A DNA stretch of 64,000 nucleotides from Manihot esculenta (taxonomy: Eukaryota; Streptophyta; Magnoliopsida; Malpighiales; Euphorbiaceae), in the NCBI RefSeq assembly GCF_001659605.2, contig NC_035162.2, forward strand, positions 10,187,248-10,251,247. Direction: 5' to 3'. Positions 1-9,697 of the stretch are shown one piece after another. A program made the translations under genes and the position numbers. Under the pieces are notes generated by a model. It saw only the letters and a program-made list of their open reading frames with translations. It was not told the DNA's origin and made no database searches. Positions within the stretch are counted from its first letter, which is position 1. Each line of letters opens with the position of its first letter.

Positions 1-480
1 GAGATGAAGAAAAACATGAAAACGGCCAAGGGAGGATAAAAACTCACCTGAGCTCGAGAATGGGGAGAAAACTCGCCCATTTCCGATCTGAGAGCCTTTT
101 ATAGGCGGCCTGGTCGAAGACCTTCGGCGGCCTAACGTGCCCCCTAAACTCATGCATGTTCGGCGGCCGAACTTGACTTTCGGCGGCCGAACCTTGGCTC
201 GTTCAAACAAGACTTTCGGAGGCCAAAGGCGCTCCCGAAGCCTTTCCATGTTCGGCGGCCGAACTTCACTTTCGGCGGCCGAACCTGGCAAACGCCTCCT
301 TGGTCTTTTCTTTTCAAAACTCAATTCTTTTTCCATTTAAAACCATGAAATCAGTAAAAACCTTTTAGAAAACACATTTTACCCCTCTAGAAACCTCTGG
401 CATATTCAGAATTCTAGATTCCAACGGAGATTCCGCCGGAAGGTAGAGATTCTGATGCCGGAATCTAGCCGGGTATTACA
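1..480 (-). mobile_element. LTR of the TGTAATACCCG family, truncated by window start
   Basis: The right end of an LTR lying on the minus strand. On the plus strand it ends in CCGGGTATTACA at 480, so the LTR itself begins TGTAATACCCGG. This terminus matches the LTR ends at 2050 (plus) and 7074 (minus). Like those copies it holds several TTCGGCGGCCGAA palindromes (about 120-290) and a TATA-like CTATAAAAGG on the minus strand at about 95-105. It sits inside the 5' LTR of the older gypsy element: the sequence resuming at 481 (ATTTTAGTGTAAGG) matches the 3' LTR near 9335 (ATTTTGGTGTAAGG). The other end and any target duplication lie outside the window. Confidence 0.75.
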
Positions 481-853
481 ATTTTAGTGTAAGGTCCAAA
501 TTTAAGGGCTAATCTAGTTGTTTAGGTACGATAAACTTGATGTGATATAGCTACCCTATACAAAAACGAAATGAGGACTTAATTTCTGAATGGAAAACAG
601 ATTTGTAGAGTTTGAAACTTTTCTTCAAGGTTTTGGCTTTGGCTTGAATCTCTATTACTCAAGAATTGATCTTCATCCAGGTATTTGCATACTAGTGAAT
701 TTTTGTTCTTGACTTCTTAATCAAGTGATTACTTGTGTTTCCATTTGCATTAGTCATTTGGGGGTTCAATAGGTTAGGAATCTGCATCTTTTTCTTGTTC
801 TCTATCACTTGTGTATTTGGAGTTTCGGGATTTGATATTCTTGGAGTTCTGTA
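481..853 (+). repeat. 5' LTR remnant of the old Ty3/gypsy element
   Basis: This stretch aligns by eye with about 9335-9697, sharing the sequence from GTGTAAGG, through a conserved TTTCTGAATGGAAAACA block, to GATATTCTTGG and TTCTG(T/C)A. It is the 3' part of the 5' LTR and ends at about 853, directly upstream of a primer-binding site. Its upstream part has been displaced by the inserted LTR that ends at 480. The many point differences from the 3' copy indicate an old insertion. Confidence 0.8.
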
Positions 854-858
854 TCATT

Positions 859-870
859 TGGCATCAGAGC
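859..870 (+). other. Primer-binding site of the old gypsy element
   Basis: TGGCATCAGAGC lies five bases after the LTR end. It differs by one base from TGGTATCAGAGC, the common plant LTR-retrotransposon site complementary to initiator tRNA-Met. Its position right after the LTR fixes the element as plus-strand oriented. Confidence 0.85.
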
Positions 871-2049
871 TAGAATTAGGGTGAATTCTTATTTATCCTA
901 GATTAAGTTTTTATTTCTGTCATAAAAAAATTATTATCTCAATTTTTCGAAATTGTCCATTAGTAAAATTTTTTCAGCTAGTGCTAATTTTCTTTTAAAC
1001 TTTTTGCTTCCTTTGTTAAGTTTGACTTTATTGTATTGTTCTTTCTTCTACTATATTGAACATTATCCTTGATGATGAATTTGGAATTCTAAGCACACCA
1101 ACCTAGAAATTGCTGAAAATTTGCCGACCTTCTAGAAAGTATCCAGGGGTAAACTACATAAAATTTCAAACTAGAATTCCATTGTTTGAGTAGGGAATCA
1201 AATTTGGCCGCAAAGTAGACTTTTTCTTTATTCACATAGCAACCAGCTTGGAACTTTCTGAAATTTTATAGGCTCTCTTAATAGTGTCACAAAAGTCTCC
1301 ATATTAAATTTAAGACCAAAATTCAACCATTTGTGTAGAAAATCAAAATTTGGCCGCAAACTGATTTTCTACTGAATCATATTGTAAACCTGCACAGAAA
1401 CAATTCTGAAATTTTACAGGCTGTGTAGAAAGTGAGTTTTGAGACCTCACATTCAATTTCAAGTCAAAATTTAAACTTTTGAATTTTTGTGTTTCAAATA
1501 CCATTGGCTCCACAAAGTCATTGAATTGGGTTTGTATCTTTGCATCTTGCATCAAAATTTATTTTTTTAATAGGAAAATATTAATTTATGCATTTGTGCT
1601 ATAGATTTATCATTTTATTCAATTCTAAGTTGTTGTTTTAGTATCTCTTACTTTTTGCTTCCATTTACATTTTAATTAACAATTTGATACTTATTAATTT
1701 GAAATTTGTATTTCGGGCAACAAATTCTTTATTTCTTGCATGCTCATTTCATTTTCTCCATTTTAGTATACTTGCTTCTAGTTTTGTGCCTGTCTTTCTT
1801 GTTAAGTGTTTTCATTACATTTCTAGTTTTAATTTATTGTTTGTGAGTATTTTGGTTTGAAGATTAATTATGAAGTGCAATTGAGAACAACAAACTTGAG
1901 AGGTAAAAGGCTTAAGTGTGTAAGCTTAAAAGTGGGTAAAAGCCAAAATTTGTGTGAAATGGAGCTAAGTCCCATCTTTGAGTGAAACACGTAAGAGAGT
2001 GAATTGTTAGGTTATATTTTTATACTAATGTTATTTGCAGTATATAAAT
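871..2049 (+). mobile_element. Long untranslated leader of the old gypsy element
   Basis: About 1.2 kb between the primer-binding site and gag, AT-rich and without a credible ORF. From about 1080 to 1550 it contains roughly three diverged copies of a block with the sequence AAATTTGGCCGCAAA (about 1200 and 1345), each followed by a segment containing TTCTGAAATTTTA. This looks like an old internal tandem duplication. Solo LTR A is inserted at its end, just before the gag ATG. Confidence 0.65.
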
Positions 2050-2313
2050 TGTAATACCCGACTAGAGTCCGGCATCGGAATTCTACTTTCCGGTGGGATC
2101 CGGGATGTCGGAAGTCTCTAGAAGGGTTAGATTTATGTTTTTCTTAAATGTTTTGCTATGTTTATCAAGTTTTATGCATAAGGAACTGAGTTTTTGAGTG
2201 AAATGAACCAAGGCAGAAAAGCCAGGTTCGGCCGCCGAAGTTGAGGGTCGGCCGCCGAACATGCATGGCTTTCGGTTTCACGTGTGGCCGCCGAAGGTGG
2301 TCTGGCCAGCCAC

Positions 2314-2320
2314 CTATAAA
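2314..2320 (+). promoter_or_regulatory. TATA box of solo LTR A
   Basis: CTATAAA about 265 bp into the LTR, just after a palindrome cluster. The same CTATAAA(A/T)G context occurs at the matching place, on the minus strand, in the copies ending at 480 and 7074. This supports it as the U3/R promoter of the family. Confidence 0.55.
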
Positions 2321-3518
2321 TGGCCCTCAGTCGGTTGAAGCGGTAAGAGCACCGTTTCTTTCACTTGCTGAGGTGAAACTCTGTCCTTTGTGAGTATTCT
2401 TTCATGTTTTCATTAAATCATGCAAAGATTTGATTAGTTTTTATGATATTTTGAAGGTTTTAAGCTAAAAACTCAAAGGTGTGAAGTTTGGAGAGTTTGA
2501 AGAAGAGTTGCTTCAAAACTCCACATTAGGATCATTCATCTACTTGTTTTCACAAGGTAAGTGAAGATCCTGAGCTTATTTTTATGTTTTCTGAAGGTTT
2601 TATGGGGTTTATGGAGAGAGTTGCATGAATAGGGTAAAAAGAGAGGTTTTGCTGATTTTGTGCATAGAGCTTGTTTCTGTGTTGTTTGAGTTGTGTGTTT
2701 GGGGTTTTTAGGTAGGTTTTGACCCCTTGGAGCATATACATGAGTGTATGCAAGTGGAAGTAGTGAGGTGTTTGAAGTGGAGTGAGTTTTGTGCCTTGGG
2801 CGTGAGGCAGGGCAAGTTTCTGCCCTGCTGATGAACTCAGGTTCGGCAGCCGAAGGTACATTCGGCCGCCGAACCCCTGAGGAGATGAGAGGAGGTGGCT
2901 TCGGCTGCCCAAGCTTGCCCCCGAGCTTTTGGACTTTCGGCTCTGGAGGGAAGTTCGGCCGCCGAAGGTGCCGCCGAAGGTTAGAGACTTTCGTCTCTGG
3001 AGTGCCTTTTGGCCTCCGAAACTTGCCCCCGAAAGGGTTCGGCAGCCGAAAGTGGAAGTTCGGCCGCCGAAGGTGCTTGAGTTTCGTCTCTGGAGAGGAC
3101 TTTCGGCCGCCAAACCTGCCGCCGAAAGTGTTCTGTCCAGCCTTCTCTTGCATGCTTTGCATGGATAGTTGAGTGAGTTTAAGGGGTTTCTTGGGGAGTT
3201 TATTAGAGTTGTTCATAAGCTAGTTTGGTCCCTCATTTGCGTCCATCTGTATAGGTACAGACCAGAGGAACCAGAGAGAGCAGCAGTGAGTTCTGCTCCA
3301 GAGTTTACAGAGCCTGCAGAGTCAGTCAGTCCAAATAGCCAGAGGTGAGTGGAACTAAACTTAACTCTTTTAATTGCACAATGGAATGTTTTAGCATCTC
3401 TCATGCATCATGATTATGCAATAGGTTGATTGCATTAGTCTCCACGAATATGTTGCATTGCATAATAACTTGTTGATGTGGGTGAATGCTGAATGATCCA
3501 ATAGTCTCAGACAGGAAG

Positions 3519-3630
3519 TCCAGGAGCCTTTGACTACGCCCTGGCAGGTATAGTAAAGACCAGGAGCCTTTGACTACGCCCTGGCAGGTATATAGTAAAG
3601 TCCAGGAGCCTTTGACTACGCCCTGGCAAT
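3519..3630 (+). repeat. Minisatellite in solo LTR A (3 copies, about 40 bp)
   Basis: The core CAGGAGCCTTTGACTACGCC recurs at about 3521, 3561 and 3603, and a diverged fourth core with CTACGCCCTGG lies near 3690. Solo LTR B holds a homologous but distinct array at 5370-5520, so the array predates the split between the two copies. Confidence 0.85.
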
Positions 3631-4103
3631 GGTAAGTACAGAGGTGTTATATACACATATACATATATGACAAGAAGACCAGGTGCTCGATGCTACGCCC
3701 TGGTACAGAGTTACTGGGACTATGTGGTGACAGGTTTACTCTTGATGTGGATTGACTGTGTTATGACGCATTCCATGAGATCATGTGTCACTGAGATGTT
3801 TTACTGTTTTACTCACTGGGCTGTAGAGCTCATCCCACTCCCTTAACCCCAGTTTTGCAGGTTCAGTGTACAGGGTAGAGAGGAGATCAACAGAGTGCCA
3901 AAAGAGTAAAGAGTAAAAAGCATTGTACTAGTGTAGAGTGGACATGTACTATGAAAGAGATGTAATAGTTGTATATAAAGTATGTGCTTGACTTAGTGAT
4001 GTTTGTTCTGAACATGATCTGTATATATGTTTTACTGTATGTGAAAAGCCAGGCTTAACAGGTATGAGATAACCCATCTAGAGCAAGCTCTAGTAAGGGG
4101 TAT

Positions 4104-4149
4104 AGAGTACAGAGTACAGAGTACAGAGTACAGAGTACAGAGTACAGAG
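4104..4149 (+). repeat. Heptanucleotide tandem repeat (AGAGTAC)n
   Basis: About six perfect 7-bp units in a row inside solo LTR A, near its 3' end. No such run is seen at the matching end of solo LTR B. Confidence 0.9.
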
Positions 4150-4335
4150 ATAGTGCATGCACAGGTTAAGCCTTGGTTCAAAAAAGAGTTTTTATTTTCA
4201 CAAAAAATGTATGATCATGTATGAGATTTATAGGTACACAGAGAGTATAGCAAGCTTGCTACGGGTTCTGGCGGCCTTAAGCCGACCTGAATCCTAGCGC
4301 CGGTAACGGTCCATTTTGGGGTCGTTACATAAATC

Positions 4336-4737
4336 ATGTCAAGAAGGGAAGGTAAAGACAAGAAGCATGAGATGATATCTGACATGAAACTGTTATATAA
4401 GACATTTATGGGGGAGTTTAGGAGATTACATGTTAGGATGGATGAGTTGAATGAGAGGGTTAATGATGTTTCAAGAGCTGCTATTGAAAATAATAAGAGC
4501 AATGGCGTGAGGCCTAGAGAGTTAAATATAACTGGATATGAGAAAGATGAAGTAGATGACCATTCAGTTAGAGGAAGGCCGAGAAGGGGTGAAAGAAGGG
4601 AAGATAGAGCAGAAAGATGGGGTAACAACATCAATGCTATCAAGATGAAAATACCACCATTCAAGGGTAGGTACGAACTAGAAAATTACTTGGAATGAGA
4701 GAGAAATGTAGAATTGATTTTTGCATGTCACAACTAT
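4336..4737 (+). pseudogene. gag of the old gypsy element, 5' part (interrupted)
   Basis: An ATG at 4336 opens a lysine- and arginine-rich N-terminal gag segment with MDELNERVNDVS, then the conserved KIPPFKGRYELENYLEW-type motif typical of Ty3/gypsy gag. At about 4696 the expected TGG (Trp) is TGA, a nonsense change. The reading frame would continue for about 13 more codons to the TSD at 4733-4737. There solo LTR B interrupts it, and gag resumes at about 7080. It is therefore a relic, broken by a stop and by an insertion. Confidence 0.8.
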
Positions 4738-7074
4738 TGTAACGACCCGAAAATCGGACCGCTACCGGCGCTAGGATCCGGGTCGACTTAAGGCCGCCGG
4801 GACCCGTAGCAAACCAAACATACATCCTGGAAACCTGTTTAATCCCATACATGATCAAGAAAATACATAAAATTTAAAACTTTTCTTTCAAACATCCAAC
4901 TCAACCTGAACATATACTGTACATAGTCATAATCATAATTAGGATCCCTCTGTGGGACCTCAACAATGCCTCAAAGGGCAAATACATCATGAGATGAGTT
5001 GGCTTCCATAACATTATAAAACATTTTGATCATGTAATAAAAGGGATACCTCAATACATAATGTCAAGCACAATATCTAATCCTCAATATCAATACACAT
5101 AACATAACTATAACATACTGAAATCTCTTACATTAAATAATAATACAACTGTCATGTCCACAACTAACTATTACATAAACACTTCATATCTCTGGCTAAC
5201 CTCCTGGTCTACCCTGTACCTGCACATCTGGGGTTAGGGGAGAGGGGTGAGCTACAAAGCCCAGTGAGCAGAATAGAGAAAACATATATTAAAATTTCAT
5301 GCCATTATGTAATGCAACACATCACAACAAATCACATCTCGGATGGTATTGTCACCAATAGTCCTCTACATAGTCCAACTGTGCCGGGACGTAGAATGGG
5401 TACAACCGGTCTTTCCCTTAACATAACATATCATGCAGTCCAACTGTGCCAGGGACGTAGAATGGGTACAACCTGGACTTCCTCTTACATCGTGCCAGGG
5501 ACGTAGAATGGGTACAACCTGGACTTCCATACCATATCTCATGCCGTAGCATCATCATATCATATGAGGACTAAGGATCATCCAATGACCAATCCACATC
5601 AACATCATAAATGCAATGCAACATATTCGTGAAATACTAATGCAAACAACCTACTATATTTCATGGCATTCATGATGCATGGATCATGCTCAAATTTCAT
5701 ATTTCATTTATTTTAAAACTTAAGGTTTATTCCACTCACCTCTGGCTAGCTCTGACAAACTCTGTAGCAGCTGGCTCACTGCTGGGGTCCTCGGTTCCTC
5801 GGGTCCGAACCTACACAGGTGGACTCCAATGAGGGACCAAACATACATAAACATAACTCTAATATACTCCCCAAAAACCCCCTATAACATCATGAAATCA
5901 ACACATAAAAACATGCAAGAAATGGCTGAACAGGGCACTTTCGGCGGCAGGTTCGGCGGCCGAAAGTCCCTCCAGAGCCGAAAGTCAGGCAGGTTCGGCG
6001 GCACTTTCGGCGGCCGAAACTCCCAGACAGAGACGAAACTCATGCATGTTCGGCGGCACCTTCGGCGGCCGAAAGTCCCAGACAGAGACGAAAGTCTCCT
6101 TTCGGGGGCAACTTCGGCAGCCGAAAGGCCTGCCTCACCAGCCATGTTCGGCGGCCGAAAGCTCCTTCGGCTGCCGAACCTGGTTTCTGCCAAAGGGCAG
6201 AAACTTTGGCTCCTCTATGCACATTTGCCTCCCAACTCTCAAATCATGCATAACTCAACCAAAACATGCAAAAATACATACAATGGTTCCTAGGGGCCTC
6301 AAACTAACTTAAACCCCAACTACAACACACAAGGACAACACAAATCAACATACATTGTTCATCAAAACATCAAAACCCATAAACTCATCAACAAGCCTAA
6401 ACATGCATCTCTACCCATAAAACAACTTAATGCTTGTTTAAAACACATAACAAGGGTGGATCTGAGCTTACCTCTTGAAGAAACGAGAGGAAAGGCGATC
6501 CTAGCTTGGAGATGGAGAGATTGAGCTCTTTGAACCTCCAAGTACCCAAAACTTGCTCTTTACTCACAGATCTTCAAAACAGAAGTTAAAACCCGTGAAA
6601 ACCATGGAAGATCTAAGGAAAACACTCAAGATCGAGGGAGAGGTGGCGGAGACTCACCTTGGCCGACAACGGGGGAGAAAAAGCTCGCCCGTGCGGACCT
6701 AAGGGACCCTTTTATAGGTGGCTGGCCAGGCCACGTTCGGGGGCCGAATGTGCCTCCGCATGCATGCCATGTTCGGCGGCCGAACTTGAGGTTCGGCGGC
6801 CGAACCTGGACTGCCCTCACTCATGCTTTCGGGGGCCTAACGTGCCTCCAAAACGCATGCATGTTCGGCGGCCGAACTTGACTTTCGGCGGCCGAACCTG
6901 AGTTTTCCTCTAAAGACTTTTCATGCAAAAACTCATTTAAAAACATACTTAAAATTATTAAAAAATATGAAAACATATCATAAAAACATACTTTTACCCT
7001 TCTAGAGGTTTCCGACATCCGGGATTCCACCGGACGGTAGGAATTCCGATACCGGAGTCTAGCCGGGTATTACA
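4738..7074 (-). mobile_element. Solo LTR B (2.34 kb, inverted) with target duplication ACTAT
   Basis: On the plus strand it runs from TGTAACGACCCG at 4738 to GCCGGGTATTACA at 7074. Read on the minus strand it has the same ends as solo LTR A. It is flanked by a perfect 5-bp direct repeat ACTAT at 4733-4737 and 7075-7079. There is no internal retroviral coding region. It carries palindrome clusters (5937-6180 and 6730-6900), a minus-strand TATA-like CTATAAAAGG (about 6708-6717) and a minisatellite (5370-5520). It splits the gag gene of the older element, so it is the younger insertion. Confidence 0.88.
5370..5522 (-). repeat. Minisatellite in solo LTR B
   Basis: Three copies of a unit with the core GGACGTAGAATGGGTACAAC, near 5388, 5454 and 5491, with uneven spacing. 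It is homologous to the array in solo LTR A (shared TGCCAGGG-CGTAG core on opposite strands), but the consensus differs. The two LTRs therefore seem to belong to different subfamilies. Confidence 0.75.
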
Positions 7075-7760
7075 ACTATTTTGAAGAAAAAAAGATTAGC
7101 CTTGCTACTGTGAAGTTCTCAAACCATGCAAGTATTTGGTGGGATGAATTAAACAAGAATAGGAGGATAAATGGGGAGGCTCTTATATCTACGTGGGAGG
7201 AGATGAAGAGATTGATGAAGAAGAGATATGTACCATCCTATTACTATAGAGATGTCCATCAACAATTACAAAGACTCACACAAGGGTCTACAATAGTGGA
7301 GGATTACCATAAAGAGATGAAAATACTTTTGATCAAAGCAAACATTGAAGAGGATGAGGAGGTGACAATGGCAAGATTCTTAGGAGGCTTGAACAAGAAG
7401 ATTGTTGATGTGGTTAAATTACAACACTATATGGACATGAAGGAATTGGTGAATACTGCCATAAAGGTGGAGAGGCAACAAAAGCAAAAGTGGAAGTCCA
7501 AGTCTTATTCAAATTTTCACACCAAATGGAGCTCAAAATGGAATAAGAATGAGGATAAGAAAGAAAAGAATTTGGTTTCAAGGAGAAAGGAAAAGATGCA
7601 AGCAATGCTAAGGAGAAGAATAACACTTCACATAAAGGTACATATGATTCTTTTTTCAAACCTCCTAAACCAAGGTATAGAGATATTGTATGCTTTAAAT
7701 GTCAAAGGCAGGGTCACATTGCTTCTGAATGCCCCAGTAAGAAAATAATGTTCTTGAAAG
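7075..7760 (+). pseudogene. gag of the old gypsy element, 3' part with zinc knuckle
   Basis: The gag frame resumes after solo LTR B. It encodes a Ty3/gypsy capsid-type segment (ASIWWDELNKNRRINGEALISTWEEMK..., then VEDYHKEMKILLIKANIEEDEE and MARFLGGLNKKIVD). The nucleocapsid zinc knuckle, CFKCQRQGHIASEC (CX2CX4HX4C), lies at about 7690-7735. It is in a different frame from the upstream capsid ORF, so at least one frameshift is present. Gag of this type packages the element RNA. The gene is not functional here. Confidence 0.85.
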
Positions 7761-8460
7761 GTAATGAGGTTGTTTCTGAGTCTGAACATGATAGTGATTC
7801 TGATGATAGTGAATTGAGTATGCCCTCTTTAGAAGATTGTTCTGATATTGATGAAGGTGTTGAATATGTTGTTGAAGGTGAATCTTTGGTTGCTAGGCGT
7901 GCATTAAACTTGAATGTAAAAGTAGAGAGTTTAGAGTAAAGGAAGAACATGTTTCACACTAGATGTTTAATAAGTGGTAAAGTTTGTAACATGATAATAG
8001 ATGAAAAAAGTTGAGCAAGTATAGCTAGTACCACTTTGGTTGAGAAGTTGGGGTTGAAATATGAGAAATACCCTACTCTATATAGGCTACAATAGTTGAA
8101 TGATAGTGGAGAAGTTAGAGTTACTAAAAGGATAGTAGTAGCTTTTTCAATTCGGAGGTATAATAATGATATTATTTGTGATGTTGTACCTATGCAAGTT
8201 GGTCACATGTTGTTAGGTAGATTTGATAGGCATATTATACGTGATGTATATAGGAACAACTACACATTTGAGTATAATGACACTAAAATCACATTTGCTC
8301 CTTTATCACCTAAAGAAGTATATGAGGATCAAGTCAAAATACAACAAAGTCCTTGTGTGGGTTCAAGTAGCGAGCAAAAGAAGAATGAAGAGAGAAAAGA
8401 GGCCAATAGAGAAAAGAATAAAGAAAAAGGACCGAAGGTGAGTAACTGCACAAGTGAGTA
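7760..8460 (+). pseudogene. Degenerate retropepsin-like protease of the old gypsy element
   Basis: An acidic linker (7790-7920) is followed by a retropepsin-like domain: FHTRCLISGKVCNMIID, then ASIASTTLVEKLGLKYEKYPT, LNDSGEVRVTKR, CDVVPMQVGHMLLGR, FDRHIIRDVYRNNYTFEYNDTKITFAPLSPKEVYEDQ. Expected family features are damaged. The active-site region reads IIDEKS-stop where an IIDGGS-type motif is usual, another in-frame stop occurs near 8093, and a few residues appear lost between LLGR and FDRH. Mature proteases of this class cleave the gag-pol polyprotein. This copy cannot. Confidence 0.75.
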
Positions 8461-9180
8461 AAGTGACATGTGTAGGAGAGAACAAATTAGTGAGTAATGA
8501 AAAGAAAATGAGTGAAAATAAAGAAAATGAGAGGAGTGAAAAGGTCAAGAAACAACAATACTTTTATGTAAAAGAGAGAGAGATGACGAGTGCATGTCTA
8601 GGCAAGAGAACAATGATTTTGATTCGGTTTAAGGAAAATTTGTTTACTGAAACTGACCTTAAAAGTAGAAAGCATGTTATCTTTGAATCAGGAGATTGGA
8701 TTTGGGTACATATGAGAAAGGAGAGGTTTCCACAGGAAAGGAAGTCAAAGCTTGATGCAAGGAGTGATGGACCATTCCAAGTGTTGGAGCGCATCAATGG
8801 TAATACATACAAGATAGACTTGCCAGATGAGTATAATGTAAGTGCTACATTTAATATATCTGATACATCTCCTTTTAAATTTAATTCAGATTCGATGACG
8901 AATTCTTTTGAGAAGGGAGGAAATAATGTGAGCACAAAGATGTACAAATTCTTTTGAGAAGGGAGGAAATAATGTGAGCACAAAGATGGATGGTAAGAAA
9001 AGAGAAGTGAAGAAAGAGCTAGCATTACCTCAATGACCAATTACAAGATTGAGAGCCAAAAAAGTTCAAGGAATCACTTCAAATTTATATCGGCAGAATG
9101 TTAGAGGGAATGAAAGCTCAATGTGCATTGAATGTCAATGGAGTTTCATCTAATTAAATTGGGCTGAATATGCAAGAAGG
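8461..9180 (+). pseudogene. Integrase C-terminal tail joined to a protease-downstream remnant (RT and RNase H deleted)
   Basis: The sequence passes from the region after the protease directly to an integrase C-terminal segment (WVHMRKERFPQERKSKLDARSDGPFQVLERINGNTYKIDLPDEYNVSATFNISDTSPF, about 8690-8880). This segment is highly characteristic of plant Ty3/gypsy pol. No reverse transcriptase, RNase H or catalytic integrase core is found, so several kilobases have been lost. A 42-bp segment at 8901-8942 is repeated at 8947-8988. A degraded continuation (PITRLRAKK) is visible to about 9060. Confidence 0.8.
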
Positions 9181-9697
9181 ATCCAACTCGTCTTTAATCA
9201 ATTATTTCAAGTTGGAAGAGTAAACTTTTGGATAGGTCATTAAATGTATTTTTATATATGGGCTTTATTTGTATTGACATATTTAAATAGTTTAGTTTAA
9301 GGCTATTTTAAGATTATTTAAGTATTGAGGTTATTTATTTTGGTGTAAGGCCTAATCTAGTTGTCTAGGTGCAATGAATTTGAGGAGATATAACTACCCT
9401 CTCCAAAAACCAAATGAGGAGTTAATTTCTGAATGGAAAACATATTTGTAGAGTTTGAAACTCTTCTTTAAACTTTTGTCTTTGGCTTGAATCTCTATTG
9501 CATCAAGAATCGATCTTCATCCAGGTATTGCATACTATTAAATTTCTATTCTTGAGTTCTTAATCAATCAATTACTTACGTTTTCATTTGCATTAGTCAT
9601 TTGGAAGATTCAATAGGTTGAAAATCTGTATTTTCTTCTTGTTTTTTTATCACTTATGTGTTCGGAATTTAAGGATTTGATATTCTTAGGTTCTGCA
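9180..9697 (+). repeat. 3' LTR of the old gypsy element
   Basis: From about 9335 it matches the 5' LTR remnant (481-853), and it ends TTCTGCA at 9697. The 5' boundary is uncertain because the 5' LTR copy is cut by an insertion. It lies somewhere between about 9150 and 9330. Single-base and small indel differences between the two LTRs are frequent. Confidence 0.7.

Larger units (their letters stand above)
2050..4329 (+). mobile_element. Solo LTR A (2.28 kb) with 5-bp target duplication TAAAT
   Basis: The element begins TGTAATACCCGACTAGAG at 2050 and ends GGGGTCGTTACA at 4329, giving the canonical TG...CA ends. It is flanked by a perfect direct repeat TAAAT at 2045-2049 and 4330-4334. No PBS, polypurine tract, gag or pol lies between the ends, so this is a solo LTR left by recombination between two LTRs. 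It contains a TATA box near 2314, clusters of the TTCGGC-N-GCCGAA palindrome (2225-2300 and 2850-3130), a roughly 40-bp minisatellite at 3519-3630 and a heptamer array at about 4104-4149. The length and ends suit a Ty3/gypsy LTR of the Del/Tekay type, but the family is inferred. The overlapping GC-rich ORFs inside it are not considered genes. Confidence 0.88.

Noticed and set aside
120..290. Regularly spaced palindromes considered as a CRISPR-like array
   Set aside because: Spacing is irregular, the intervening sequence is part of a conserved LTR, and the genome is a plant nuclear one.
2536..3216. Overlapping long ORFs on both strands in the GC-rich palindrome cluster of solo LTR A
   Set aside because: They arise because TTCGGCCGCCGAA-type repeats lack stops in several frames. 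The translations are low-complexity FGGR/RRPN repeats with no family character.
5829..6312. Similar overlapping ORFs in solo LTR B
   Set aside because: Same cause: the palindrome cluster on the opposite strand. They lie inside an LTR bounded by a target duplication.
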